A DNA stretch of 64,000 nucleotides from Rhodopseudomonas palustris (GCF_003591005.1 NZ_QYYD01000028.1:1-64000); one strand, 5' to 3'. Counted from the first letter of the stretch, positions 49,010 through 57,763 are shown. Notes: generated by a model not told the origin, from the letters alone. Program-made: numbers and translations.

Positions 49010-50841
49010 ACCGCTTCGCCGCGCTGCTCGACCGCCTCGCCTACGAACCCGGCCGCAACGCCAAGCTGCGGCTGCTGGTCGCTTACTTCCGCGAGGTCGA
49101 AGACCCCGATCGCGGCTACGCGCTCGCCGCGCTGACCGGCGCATTGTCGTTCCGCCATGCCAAGCCGGCCCTGATCCGCGCTTTGATCGCCGAGCGCACC
49201 GACCCGGTGCTGTTCGAGATGTCGTACGACTATGTCGGCGATTTGTCGGAGACGGTGGCGCTGATGTGGCCGTCGCCAACGCGGACTGATACGAGATCCC
49301 CTCCACGCGACGCGGCCTCCTCCCCTCCCCCTTGCGGGGAGGGGTCGGAGGTGGGGGTCCACAGCGGGAGCCCATCCTTGGGGCGCCCTCACCCCAGCCC
49401 TCTCCCGCAAGCGGGAGAGGGAGCGCGCAGTGCAGCGGGAAAGGGCCACAACAACCCGCCTCCGCCAACCCTCACCGAGATCGTCACCACACTGCACAGT
49501 CTCGGCAAGGCCGAGATGCCGGCGCAGCTGACGCGGTGGCTGGATGAGCTCGACGAGACCGGGCGTTGGGCGCTGCTCAAGCTGGTCACCGGCTCCTTGC
49601 GTATCGGCGTCTCCGCGCGGCTGGCCAAGACGGCCGCGGCGGCGTTCGGCGGCAAGGATGCGCACGATGTAGAGTTGATCTGGCCCGGTCTCGAGCCGCC
49701 GTATCTCGAGCTGTTCGCCTGGCTCGAAGACCGCGGGCCGCAGCCGGTCAATCGAGATCCGGCGCCATTCCGCCCCGTGATGCTGGCGCATGCGGTCGAG
49801 GACGGCGACTTCGCCGCGATGAACCCGGCCGATTACATCGCCGAATGGAAATGGGACGGCATCCGCGTCCAGGCCGTCAGCGGCCGCGGCGAGGACGGCG
49901 ACATCGTCGTGCGCCTCTATTCGCGCAGCGGCGAAGATATCACCATGAGCTTTCCGGACCTGCTGCCGTCGCTTCGCCTGCCCGGCGCACTCGACGGCGA
50001 GCTTCTGGTGCTACGCGAAGGCCGGGTGCAGACCTTCAACGTGTTGCAGCAGCGGCTCAACCGTAAATCGGTGACTCCAAAGCTCACCAAGGAATATCCG
50101 ATCCATCTGCGCGCCTATGATTTGCTCGGCGACGGCGACGAGGATCTGCGCACGCTGCCGTTCGCCGAGCGCCGCGCCCGGCTCGAAACCTTCATCGCCC
50201 GGCTGGACGATCCGCGGATCGACCTGTCGCCGACCGTCGCGTTCGACGATTGGGAGGGACTGGCCGCCGCGCGGCGCGATCCGGCCTCCGCCGGCGCCGG
50301 GCTCGATGCCGACGCGGTCGAGGGCGTGATGCTGAAGCGGCGCGACGCGCTGTATCTGCCGGGCCGGCCGAAAGGCCAGTGGTGGAAGTGGAAACACGAC
50401 CCGCACATCATCGACGCCGTGCTGATGTATGCGCAGCGCGGCCACGGCAAGCGCTCGTCCTATTACTCCGACTACACGTTTGGAGTGTGGACCGATGGCG
50501 ATAACGGCGATCAGCTGGTGCCGGTCGGCAAGGCGTATTTCGGCTTTACCGACGAAGAGCTGCTGCAGATCGACCGCTTCGTCCGCCGCAACACCGCCGA
50601 GAAGTTCGGCCCGGTCCGCCATGTCGTGCACCAGCCCGACCAGGGCCTGGTGCTGGAAGTCGCGTTCGAAGGCCTGCAGCGCTCGCCGCGGCACAAATCG
50701 GGCGTCGCGATGCGCTTTCCGCGAATCAACCGGCTGCGCTGGGACAAGCCGCCGCGCGACGCCGACCGGCTGGAAACCTTGGAGCGGATGCTCAAGGCCG
50801 AAACGCCGCGCCGTGAAAAAGCCGAAGCGGGCGGGCATTGA
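49006..50841 (+). CDS. ATP-dependent DNA ligase (ligase-associated repair set)
   Basis: 611 aa. N-terminal ligase DNA-binding domain (RFAALLDRLAYEPGRNAKLRLLVAYFREV, GRWALLKLVTGSLRIGVSARLAKTA), adenylation domain with K282 in the KWDG motif (EWKWDGIRVQA), motif III/IV segments GALDGELLVLREG and VEGVMLKRRDALYLPGRPKGQWWKWK (motif V, KxK), then the OB domain ending FPRINRLRWDKPPRDADRLETLERML. It seals nicks with ATP. Residues about 95-148 are the translation of a family C repeat inside the DNA-binding domain, lengthening the protein over its family norm. The insertion keeps the frame and all motifs, so the enzyme may still be active. Confidence 0.94.
   Translation: MNRFAALLDRLAYEPGRNAKLRLLVAYFREVEDPDRGYALAALTGALSFRHAKPALIRALIAERTDPVLFEMSYDYVGDLSETVALMWPSPTRTDTRSPPRDAASSPPPCGEGSEVGVHSGSPSLGRPHPSPLPQAGEGARSAAGKGHNNPPPPTLTEIVTTLHSLGKAEMPAQLTRWLDELDETGRWALLKLVTGSLRIGVSARLAKTAAAAFGGKDAHDVELIWPGLEPPYLELFAWLEDRGPQPVNRDPAPFRPVMLAHAVEDGDFAAMNPADYIAEWKWDGIRVQAVSGRGEDGDIVVRLYSRSGEDITMSFPDLLPSLRLPGALDGELLVLREGRVQTFNVLQQRLNRKSVTPKLTKEYPIHLRAYDLLGDGDEDLRTLPFAERRARLETFIARLDDPRIDLSPTVAFDDWEGLAAARRDPASAGAGLDADAVEGVMLKRRDALYLPGRPKGQWWKWKHDPHIIDAVLMYAQRGHGKRSSYYSDYTFGVWTDGDNGDQLVPVGKAYFGFTDEELLQIDRFVRRNTAEKFGPVRHVVHQPDQGLVLEVAFEGLQRSPRHKSGVAMRFPRINRLRWDKPPRDADRLETLERMLKAETPRREKAEAGGH
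49319..49432. repeat. Family C repeat inside the ligase gene
   Basis: CCCCTCCCCCTTGCGGGGAG palindrome, GGAGGTGGGGGTCC, CCCTCACCCCAGCCC, CTCTCCCGCAAGCGGGAGAG palindrome, GAGCGCGC. It is read through in the plus-strand ligase frame. Confidence 0.88.
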
Positions 50842-50911
50842 CGCCAAGGTGCCGGTTTCCCATTTCCGGAGCAGCGGTTATCATCCGGCCGCACCGCGAA
50901 GGACTGACTCG

Positions 50912-51214
50912 ATGCGCGACGACACCCGAAATCTGCCGGCCAGTGGCGACGGCCTGACCCGCTTCCTCGGCGGCTCACCGCTCGCGGTGCTGTTTCGCCT
51001 GGTGCTGATGTCGGTGCTAGTCGGCGTCGTGCTGGCCGCGGTCGGCCTCGACCCGTGGAATATCCTCGTCAGTATCCGAATACTGTTCGAGCGACTGTGG
51101 GATCTCGGCTTCGACACCATCGCCGGACTGTGGCGCTACTTCCTGCTCGGCGCCGTGATCGTGATCCCGATCTGGCTGCTGTCACGCGTCTTCAGCAGCC
51201 CGCGCGGACGCTGA
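50912..51214 (+). CDS. Small inner-membrane protein, DUF6460-like
   Basis: 100 aa from the ATG at 50912 (AAGGA upstream). Two hydrophobic helices (VLFRLVLMSVLVGVVLAAVG and YFLLGAVIVIPIWLLSRV) around a conserved-looking GLDPWNILVSIRILFERLWDLGFDTIAGLW segment, as in the DUF6460 family of Rhizobiales. Function unknown. It lies 70 bp after the ligase and 16 bp before the MATE transporter, and may be co-transcribed with both. Confidence 0.8.
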   Translation: MRDDTRNLPASGDGLTRFLGGSPLAVLFRLVLMSVLVGVVLAAVGLDPWNILVSIRILFERLWDLGFDTIAGLWRYFLLGAVIVIPIWLLSRVFSSPRGR

Positions 51215-51230
51215 TCCAGGCGCCTGAAGC

Positions 51231-52562
51231 TTGCCACAAGCCGCCAGCGTCAGTTCCCGGCAGGTGTTTGCCATCGCCGGACCGGCGATGGTGGCCAATC
51301 TGACAACGCCGCTGCTCGGCGTCGTCGCCACCGCGGCGATCGGCCGGCTTGGCGATGCCACGCTGCTCGGCGGCGTGGCGATGACCTCGGTGATCTTCGA
51401 CTGCCTGTTCTGGCTGTTCGGCTTCCTGCGGATGAGCACGCTGGCGTTCACCGCGCAATCGCTCGGCGCAGGCCATAGCCGCGAAGTCCCAGCGCATCTG
51501 CTGCGCGGACTGATCGTCGCCGGCGCGGTCGGCCTGCTGTTGGTCGCGCTCCAGGCGCCACTTGCGAGCGCCGTGATCGGCGCAATGGGTGGCAGCGACG
51601 CCGTCAGCGCGGCGGCGCGAAGTTACTTCATCATCCGGATCTGGTCGGCGCCGCTGGTGCTGGCGAATTTCGCCGTGCTCGGCTGGCTGGTCGGGCAGGC
51701 CCGCGCCACGCTGGCGCTCGGCGTGCAGGTCGCCATCAACCTCGTCAACATCGTCGCGACCGTGACGCTGGTGCTGTGGTTCGACTTCGGTATCACCGGC
51801 GCCGCGATCGCGGCTATTATCGCCGAAGGCTCCGGACTGATCATTGGGCTCGTGATCGCCGTCTGGCTATTCCGCGGCGTGCCGCGGTTGCCACGTGCGG
51901 CGTTGTTCGATCGCGACAAACTCAAACGGATGTTCGCGGTCAATCGCGACATCATGATCCGCACCGCGGCGCTGATCACCGTATTCCTGTTCTTCACCGC
52001 ACAGGGCGCCCGCTCCGGCGACGTCATTCTGGCGACCAATTCGGTGCTCAACAACTTCCTCATGGTCAGCGCGTTCTTTCTTGACGGCCTCGCCAACGCC
52101 GCCGAGCAGCTGTGCGGCCGCACGCTCGGCGCACGCGACCGCGCCGGCTTCGTGGCGGCAACGCGACTGGTCATTCTGTGGGGGTTCGCATTCGCGATCG
52201 TCGTCAGCGCGACCTACGCGCTCGCCGGACCGCTATTGATCGACGCGATCACCTCGAGCCCCCAACTGCGCAGCGCCGCGCGCGACTATTTGTGGCTGGT
52301 GACGCTGGCCCCATTGCTCGGCGTGTTTGCCTTCGCGTTCGACGGCATCTTCATCGGCGCCACCTGGGCGCGCGAGATGCGCAACCTGATGCTGCTGTCG
52401 CTGGTGCTGTTCTTCGCCGGCTGGCTGGCGCTGCGTCCGTTCGGTAACACCGGACTATGGCTGGCGCTGCTGCTGCACTACGTCTGGCGCGGCGGCCTAC
52501 AGGCGCTGCGCTATCCGGCGATGCTGCGATTATCATTTCCAACCCGCGCGGCAACGCGCTGA
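51231..52562 (+). CDS. MATE-family efflux transporter, DinF-like
   Basis: 443 aa with twelve predicted helices in two homologous halves: ROVFAIAGPAM-like start (RQVFAIAGPAMVANLTTPLLGVVATAAIGRLGDATLLGGVAM) and LDGLANAAEQLCGRTLGARDRAGFVAATRL in the second half, which is the DinF signature. It probably exports organic cations or drugs by Na+ or H+ antiport. The start is a TTG at 51231; the next ATG would lose the first helix. Downstream gene is an exported carbonic anhydrase 130 bp away. Confidence 0.92.
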   Translation: MPQAASVSSRQVFAIAGPAMVANLTTPLLGVVATAAIGRLGDATLLGGVAMTSVIFDCLFWLFGFLRMSTLAFTAQSLGAGHSREVPAHLLRGLIVAGAVGLLLVALQAPLASAVIGAMGGSDAVSAAARSYFIIRIWSAPLVLANFAVLGWLVGQARATLALGVQVAINLVNIVATVTLVLWFDFGITGAAIAAIIAEGSGLIIGLVIAVWLFRGVPRLPRAALFDRDKLKRMFAVNRDIMIRTAALITVFLFFTAQGARSGDVILATNSVLNNFLMVSAFFLDGLANAAEQLCGRTLGARDRAGFVAATRLVILWGFAFAIVVSATYALAGPLLIDAITSSPQLRSAARDYLWLVTLAPLLGVFAFAFDGIFIGATWAREMRNLMLLSLVLFFAGWLALRPFGNTGLWLALLLHYVWRGGLQALRYPAMLRLSFPTRAATR

Positions 52563-52694
52563 ATTTTTCTAAAGCTTGTTGCGGCGGCTTAAGCCGGTCT
52601 TCACAACGGATTAGTCGCGTCCAAAACAGCTCTTCGCGGAAGCCGCGGGCTGGAACTACCATCTCGGCGGGAACGCCCCGTGGAGGAGAGATGG

Positions 52695-53402
52695 ATGTGC
52701 AATGCCTGCGTTGATAACGGACTATCCCGACGCAAACTGTTTCAAGGCGGACTGGGACTACTCGCCGCCGCGGCGCTCCCAACGGCCGCCTCCGCGCAGG
52801 CCGCGCCCAACCCGACCGACACGCCGGACGCCGCCCTCGACAAGCTGATGCAAGGCAATGCCCGCTACATCCGCAACGAACTTCGCGAACGCGACTTCTC
52901 GGCCGGCCGGGTCGCCCGCTCGCAGGGGCAGTCGCCGTTCGCCGCGATCCTCGGCTGCGCCGACTCGCGGATCGCGCCGGAGCTGGCGTTCGATCAAGGC
53001 CCGGGCAATCTGTTCGTCGTCCGCGTCGCCGGAAATTTCGTCACGCCCGACGGCCTCGCCAGCCTTGAGTACGGCGCCGCCGTGCTCGGCACAAAGGTGA
53101 TCCTGGTGCTGGGTCACAGCAATTGCGGCGCCGTCAACGCCACGATCGGCGCGCTGCAGAAGGGTAATGACCTGCCCGGCCACATCGGCGATCTGGTGCG
53201 CGCCATGAAGCCCGGCGTCGAACCTGCGCTGAAAGAGACCGGCGACGACCTGCCGCAGCGGGCGGTGATCGCCAATGTACGCCACAACGTCCAGGCGCTG
53301 CAGGAGTCGCAGCCGATCCTCGCCAGCATGGTGGCAGGTGGGAAGCTCAAGGTGGTCGGCGGCGTTTACGATCTCGCCACTGGCAAGGTTGAGCTGATCT
53401 GA
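52695..53402 (+). CDS. Exported beta-class carbonic anhydrase
   Basis: 235 aa from the ATG at 52695, seven bases after GGAGGAGA. The N-terminus has a Tat motif (SRRKLFQGG) and hydrophobic core ending ASAQA, so the enzyme would be folded and zinc-loaded before export. Beta-CA zinc ligands: C88 (GCADSR, with D90 and R92), H141 and C144 (HSNCG). It interconverts CO2 and bicarbonate in the periplasm. An alpha-class exported carbonic anhydrase lies 3.5 kb downstream. Confidence 0.93.
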   Translation: MCNACVDNGLSRRKLFQGGLGLLAAAALPTAASAQAAPNPTDTPDAALDKLMQGNARYIRNELRERDFSAGRVARSQGQSPFAAILGCADSRIAPELAFDQGPGNLFVVRVAGNFVTPDGLASLEYGAAVLGTKVILVLGHSNCGAVNATIGALQKGNDLPGHIGDLVRAMKPGVEPALKETGDDLPQRAVIANVRHNVQALQESQPILASMVAGGKLKVVGGVYDLATGKVELI

Positions 53403-53493
53403 GACGCAATCCGGCGATGGTGGGGCTTTCGCTTCCGTTTCCCCGAGCGTAGAGGTGCCCCGGCACGGCAACCCGCCGGCCGGGGGATCAGCA

Positions 53494-54228
53494 ATGCAAC
53501 TGCGATTTGTCGGCTGCGGCGACGCGTTCGGCTCCGGCGGCCGGCTCAACACCTGCTTCCACATCTCCGGCGAAAGCGCCAATTTCCTGGTCGACTGCGG
53601 CGCCACGTCGCTGCCGGCGCTGAAGCGCTATGGAATCTCGCGGGACGCGCTCGACCTGGTGCTGATCACTCACTTCCACGGCGATCACTTCGGCGGCCTG
53701 CCGTTCCTGCTGCTGGAGGCGCAGTTCGCCAAGCGCAAGCGGCCGCTGGTGATCGCCGGTCCGGCCGGCATCGACATCCGGCTGACGCGGGTGATGGAAG
53801 CGTTGTTCGAGCATGCGTCGGCGACCAAGCCGAGCTTCGATCTGCAGGTGATCGCTCTGGAGCCGGCCATCGCGCGCAGCTTCGGGCCAGTGACGGTGAC
53901 GCCGTTTCCGGTGGTTCATGGCGATTCCGGCGGCCCGTTTTACGCCTACCGGATCGAGGCCGAGGGCCGGACGCTTGCTTACAGCGGCGACACGCAGTGG
54001 ACGCCGACGCTGGTCGATGCCGCGCACGACGCCGATCTGTTCGTCTGCGAGGCCTATACTTACGATCGCGCGGTGAAGAACCACATCAGTCTGAAGCTGC
54101 TCGAGAGCCACCTGCCGCAGATCAACCCGAAGCGGCTGATCCTGACCCATATGGGCGACGAGGTGCTGCACAGGCTCGACAGCATCACGCATCTGGCGGC
54201 GAGTGACGGGATGATCGTGGAGTTGTAG
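53494..54228 (+). CDS. MBL-fold hydrolase (RNase Z-like group)
   Basis: 244 aa from the ATG at 53494, giving the family start MQLRFVGCGDAFGSGGRLNTC. The metal site HFHGDHFGG (H60, H62, D64, H65) and YSGDTQWTPTLVDAAHDADLFVCEAYTY plus LTHMGDEVL fit the RNase Z/phosphonate-hydrolase-like subgroup of metallo-beta-lactamase proteins. The exosite needed for tRNA 3'-end cutting is not obvious, so a small-molecule ester substrate is as likely. No operon partner is evident. Confidence 0.88.
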   Translation: MQLRFVGCGDAFGSGGRLNTCFHISGESANFLVDCGATSLPALKRYGISRDALDLVLITHFHGDHFGGLPFLLLEAQFAKRKRPLVIAGPAGIDIRLTRVMEALFEHASATKPSFDLQVIALEPAIARSFGPVTVTPFPVVHGDSGGPFYAYRIEAEGRTLAYSGDTQWTPTLVDAAHDADLFVCEAYTYDRAVKNHISLKLLESHLPQINPKRLILTHMGDEVLHRLDSITHLAASDGMIVEL

Positions 54229-54292
54229 TCCGCATGTCCCTGTAAGCTGCGGCGCTTGATTGACTGATAGTTCTCGCCCTGCGCGGCCTAAA

Positions 54293-54429
54293 GCCCCAAG
54301 CACGTCGTTCCGGGGCACGAGCGCAAGCTCGTGAACCCGGAACCTCGATGTTGGCGTGTTCTTTTCCAGCCTGTCGGGATTCCGGGTTCGCGCGCTGAAG
54401 CGCGCGCCCCGGAATGACGTGCTTGGGGC
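54293..54429. repeat. Family B palindromic repeat with full outer arms
   Basis: Outer arms GCCCCAAGCACGTCGTTCCG / CCCCGGAATGACGTGCTTGG and inner GAACCCGGAA / TTCCGGGTTCGCG. The most complete family B copy; it lies in the convergent gap between the MBL and pyrD genes. Confidence 0.9.
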
Positions 54430-54444
54430 AAGGACAAAGCGAAA

Positions 54445-55539
54445 TTACACCGGCCACTCTTCCGCAGTGATCGTCGGGGCATCGGCGCCGACGATTTCGG
54501 ACAGCGAGTCGCGGCCGGTGCGGAGCAGGGTCGAGGCGAGGTCGGACTTGATACTCTCGACCAGGCCGAGGCCCTTGTAGATCAGCGAAGAATACAGCTG
54601 CACCAGGCTGGCACCGGCGCGGATCTTGGTTAGCGCGGCGCCGCCGGAATCGATGCCGCCGACGCCGATCAGCGGAAACGCGCCCTCGGCCCGCACATAG
54701 GTCTCCGCCACCATCCGGGTCGACAGCCGGAACAGCGGCCGGCCGCTGAGGCCGCCCTGCTCGTTCAGCTTGCTGCGCTCGCGCAGCAGCGGCGAGCGCA
54801 AGAGTGTGGTGTTGGCGACGATCATGCCGTCGACGCGGCGCGAACGGGCGATGTGCACGACATCGTCAAGCTCGCCGAGCGTCAGATCTGGCGATATCTT
54901 AAGGAGCACCGGCGTGTCGCCGGCGCTGGCCCGCACCCGCTCGCGCGCCTCGATCACCCGCGCCAGCAGATCGTCGAGCGCCGCGGCCTGCTGCAGATTG
55001 CGCAGGCCTGGTGTGTTCGGTGACGACACGTTGACGGTGAAATAGCTGGCGACCGGGGCGAACGTCTCGATCAGTGTCACGTAGTCTGCGACACGATTGG
55101 CGCTGTCCCTGTTGGCTCCGACATTGACGCCGAGGATGCCGCCCTGCTGAGCCCGCGCCGCGAGACGCCGCAGCACCACCTCGGCGCCGTCGTTGTTGAA
55201 GCCCATGCGGTTGATCACCGCCTCGTCGCGCTCCAGCCGGAACAGCCGCGGCCGCGGATTGCCGGCCTGCGGCTTCGGCGTCACGGAGCCGATTTCGACG
55301 AAGCCGAAGCCGAGCCGCATCAGCGCGTCGGGCGCCTCGGCATTCTTGTCGAAGCCGGCCGCGATGCCGACCGGATTGGGAAAGTTGAGGCCGAAGGCCC
55401 GGACGGCCAGCTTGGGATCATCCGGCCGTGTTTTGATCTGCGGCAGCAGTTTCAACCCCTGGATCGCCAGCCGGTGCGCATCTTCGGCGTCGATCAGACG
55501 CAGCAGCGGCAGTGAAAGGGCGTCGAAGGCGCGGATCAA
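54445..55539 (-). CDS. pyrD: Dihydroorotate dehydrogenase (quinone), class 2
   Basis: 364 aa. N-terminal membrane-associating helices (FDALSLPLLRLIDAEDAHRLAIQGLKLL), then the FMN barrel: NPVGIAAGFDKNAEAPDALMRLGFGFVEIGSVTPKPQ, FTVNVSSPNTPGLRNLQQ (catalytic Ser), LLKISPDLT, GLSGRPLFRLST, IGVGGIDSGGAALTKIRAGASLVQLYS. It oxidises dihydroorotate to orotate in pyrimidine synthesis and passes electrons to ubiquinone. Start is a TTG at 55539 with CGGAG upstream, overlapping the stop of the DUF952 gene. Confidence 0.96.
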   Translation of the reverse strand: MIRAFDALSLPLLRLIDAEDAHRLAIQGLKLLPQIKTRPDDPKLAVRAFGLNFPNPVGIAAGFDKNAEAPDALMRLGFGFVEIGSVTPKPQAGNPRPRLFRLERDEAVINRMGFNNDGAEVVLRRLAARAQQGGILGVNVGANRDSANRVADYVTLIETFAPVASYFTVNVSSPNTPGLRNLQQAAALDDLLARVIEARERVRASAGDTPVLLKISPDLTLGELDDVVHIARSRRVDGMIVANTTLLRSPLLRERSKLNEQGGLSGRPLFRLSTRMVAETYVRAEGAFPLIGVGGIDSGGAALTKIRAGASLVQLYSSLIYKGLGLVESIKSDLASTLLRTGRDSLSEIVGADAPTITAEEWPV

Positions 55540-55880
55540 GGCACAAGCTCCGGAACGTCGTGGCCGCCGTCAGGTCGACTGGCGATGTCTTGCACCAATG
55601 TGACCGCGCCCAACGGCATCTCGCCATACAGGTGCGGAAACAGCGCGCCGCCACGCGATGGCTCCCAGCGCAGCGCTGGCCCGAGCGCCTCGGCATCGAC
55701 GGCGATCAACTTGAGTCCGGTCTTGCCCGCATAATGCTTGGCGAGCGTGCCCGCCAGTTGCTCCGCGGTCGAGAAATGGATGAAGCCATCGCGGTTGTCG
55801 TCGGCACTGCCGCGATAGACCCCGGCCTGTTCGGCCATACGCCATGCGGGAGCATCACAAATCTTGTAAATCTTGCGCAA
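55536..55880 (-). CDS. DUF952 domain protein
   Basis: 114 aa. The pattern IYKICDAPAWRMAEQAGVYRGSADDNRDGFIHFSTAEQLAGTLAKHYAG, LRWEPSRGGALFPHLYGEMPL is the DUF952 family, small proteins of unknown function often placed before pyrD in Rhizobiales. Start is TTG at 55880 with AGGGA upstream. Its stop overlaps the pyrD start codon (TTGA), so they are coupled. A glutathione-S-transferase-like role has been proposed for some relatives but nothing here supports it. Confidence 0.88.
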   Translation of the reverse strand: MRKIYKICDAPAWRMAEQAGVYRGSADDNRDGFIHFSTAEQLAGTLAKHYAGKTGLKLIAVDAEALGPALRWEPSRGGALFPHLYGEMPLGAVTLVQDIASRPDGGHDVPELVP

Positions 55881-56196
55881 AGGCGCGGATTCCCTCGTGC
55901 GGAAGGTCGGGCGGATCGGTCATGCAACCCGCAACAATGCCGGGCAACCGAAATAACATCCGCGGAACCAAGACTTTGCGCACGTCCTGACAGCGCGGCC
56001 GGCCTCCCGAGGGTGACCCGGCGCGCATTCGGTTGCCTGGAAATCATCCGGGCCTGGGCTCGACCGTATCGGTGGCCTCGGTGCACTGCAAGGGCCGCGT
56101 TTTTGTCCCGCGAGGGGATTGCGGAACGCCGCGCGTTGAGGCAATAATTCCTACCTGTCAAGTCTTATTTCGTCGCCCCGGCCCAGCCGGGCTCGC
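55881..56196. promoter_or_regulatory. Divergent gap between DUF952/pyrD and the S24 regulator
   Basis: 316 bp without a gene or family repeat. It must hold promoters in both directions, but no clear motif stands out to me. Short frames here are GC-driven. Confidence 0.4.
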
Positions 56197-56844
56197 ATGG
56201 GGATGTCCGCGATGCAGATGCTGACGCACGACCAGATCTGGACAGCGCTGGACCGCTTGGCCGAGCGCTCCGGACTTTCGCCCTCCGGCCTCGCCAAAAA
56301 ATCGGGGCTTGATCCCACCACCTTCAACAAGTCCAAGCGGATCACCAATGACGGCCGCGAGCGCTGGCCCTCGACCGAATCGGTGGCGAAGGCGCTGGCG
56401 GCGACCAACACCGCAATCGACAGTTTTGTGCAACTGATCACTGACCGGCCGCGCGTGGTGCAGTCGGTGCCGCTGCTCGGCCTCGCCCAAGCCGGCGCAG
56501 GGGGCTTCTTCGACGACGGCGGCTTTCCGGCCGGCAAGGGCTGGGACGAGATCGGCCTGCCCTCGATCAACGACGAGCATGCCTATGCGCTGCAAATCTC
56601 CGGCGAATCGATGAAGCCGGCCTATCGCGACGGAGACATCATCGTGGTATCGCCCGGCACCGCGATCCGGCGCGGCGACCGCGTCGTGGTGAAGACGACC
56701 AGCGGCGAAGTGATGGTCAAAGAACTGAGGCGGCGGACCACGAAAATAGTCGAACTGTCCTCGCTCAACCCCAGCCACCCCGATCGAACTCTGGCGCCGG
56801 CGGAGGTTGAATGGATCGCCCGCATCGTCTGGGCCAGCCAGTAA
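56197..56844 (+). CDS. HTH / S24 peptidase (LexA-like) transcriptional regulator
   Basis: 215 aa: N-terminal HTH (IWTALDRLAERSGLSPSGLAKKSGLDPTTFNKSKRI), linker, then an S24 domain with catalytic Ser138 (QISGESMKPAYRDGD) and Lys166 (RVVVKTTSGEVMVKEL). A candidate self-cleavage dipeptide is the Ala-Gly in GLAQAGAGG before the domain. The HTH is of the phage-repressor type rather than LexA's winged helix. No phage genes are near, and the gene keeps company with pyrD and a carbonic anhydrase, so a chromosomal stress regulator is likely. Target genes unknown. Alternative start codons lie 2 and 5 codons in. Confidence 0.9.
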   Translation: MGMSAMQMLTHDQIWTALDRLAERSGLSPSGLAKKSGLDPTTFNKSKRITNDGRERWPSTESVAKALAATNTAIDSFVQLITDRPRVVQSVPLLGLAQAGAGGFFDDGGFPAGKGWDEIGLPSINDEHAYALQISGESMKPAYRDGDIIVVSPGTAIRRGDRVVVKTTSGEVMVKELRRRTTKIVELSSLNPSHPDRTLAPAEVEWIARIVWASQ

Positions 56845-56930
56845 TCACGACCGCTATAGCAATTCTCCTGACTTCACAAAACACGGACGGCCGCGATAGT
56901 TGAGTTCCCGATTGCTGGGAGCATCACATC

Positions 56931-57689
56931 ATGAATCGTCGCGCTATTCTGAAGGCCTTCGCCGGTCTCGCAATCTGTCCGCTCTGTGCCTCGGCGGGCG
57001 TCGCCGCCGAAGCCAGCCATCATTGGGGATACGAAGGAGATGTCGGGCCGACCAAATGGGGCGAGCTCGATTCCGCCAATCAGATCTGCAGCATCGGCGT
57101 GCAGCAGTCGCCGATCGACATCGGCACCACGGTCGGCGCGAACCTGTATCCGATCGAGATCGAGTGGACCGGCAAGGTTGATACCATCATCAACAACGGC
57201 CACACGATCCAGCTCAACGTCGCCGACGACAGCCGGCTGAAGCTCGGCAGTGTCAACTTCAAGCTGGTGCAATTCCACTTCCATCATCCGAGCGAGCATC
57301 TCGTCGACGGCAAGAACTTCCCGATGGAAATCCACTTCGTTCATCGCACCGATTCGGGGACGCTCGGCGTGCTGGGCGTCTTGATCCAGGCCGGCAAGCC
57401 CAACCCGACCTTTGCCAGGATCGTCGCGACCATGCCGCAGAGCGAAGGACCCGCCATCAAGGCGGACGCTGCGATCGACCCGACCACGCTGCTGCCCGAG
57501 AACCGCGCCTACTATCGCTACGAAGGTTCGCTGACCACGCCGCCCTGTTCGGAGGTGGTCGACTGGATGGTACTGGCCCATCCGATCACGGTTGCAGAGC
57601 AGGACATCGCAGCCTTCGCCAAGCTGTATCCGATGAATGCGCGACCGTCCCAGAAGGAAAACCGCCGCTTCGTGCTGCAATCGAACTGA
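56931..57689 (+). CDS. Exported alpha-class carbonic anhydrase
   Basis: 252 aa. N-terminus with twin Arg (NRRAILKAFAGLAIC) and a Sec/Tat-like core, cleavage near GVAAEA. The catalytic domain has HWGYEG, SPIDI, INNGHTIQLN, the zinc ligands in QFHFHHPSEH and MEIHFVH, and the SLTTPPCSEVVDWMVL end; two cysteines (NQIC and PPCSE) may form the usual disulfide. Reversible CO2 hydration in the periplasm. The gene is followed by a strong bidirectional terminator shared with the convergent caspase-like gene. Confidence 0.95.
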   Translation: MNRRAILKAFAGLAICPLCASAGVAAEASHHWGYEGDVGPTKWGELDSANQICSIGVQQSPIDIGTTVGANLYPIEIEWTGKVDTIINNGHTIQLNVADDSRLKLGSVNFKLVQFHFHHPSEHLVDGKNFPMEIHFVHRTDSGTLGVLGVLIQAGKPNPTFARIVATMPQSEGPAIKADAAIDPTTLLPENRAYYRYEGSLTTPPCSEVVDWMVLAHPITVAEQDIAAFAKLYPMNARPSQKENRRFVLQSN

Positions 57690-57706
57690 GCCGTACTTTC
57701 AAAGCA

Positions 57707-57738
57707 AGGGGCCCGGGGCGACACCGCCCCGGGCCCTT
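57707..57738. terminator. Bidirectional terminator
   Basis: 14-bp stem from AGGGGCCCGGGGCG / CGCCCCGGGCCCTT, ACAC loop, placed 18 bp past the alpha-carbonic anhydrase stop and 26 bp from the stop of the convergent gene. T-rich flanks are short on both sides. Confidence 0.8.
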
Positions 57739-57763
57739 ATCGTTGGTTCGGACGGTTGCTCTA

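Noticed and set aside
49006-50841. Ligase gene as a pseudogene because of the repeat insertion
   Set aside because: The insert keeps the reading frame, and the adenylation motifs (KWDG, motif V) and OB domain are complete.
56197-56844. Prophage repressor marking an integrated phage
   Set aside because: No integrase, structural phage gene, attachment-site repeat or tRNA is near; neighbours are housekeeping genes.
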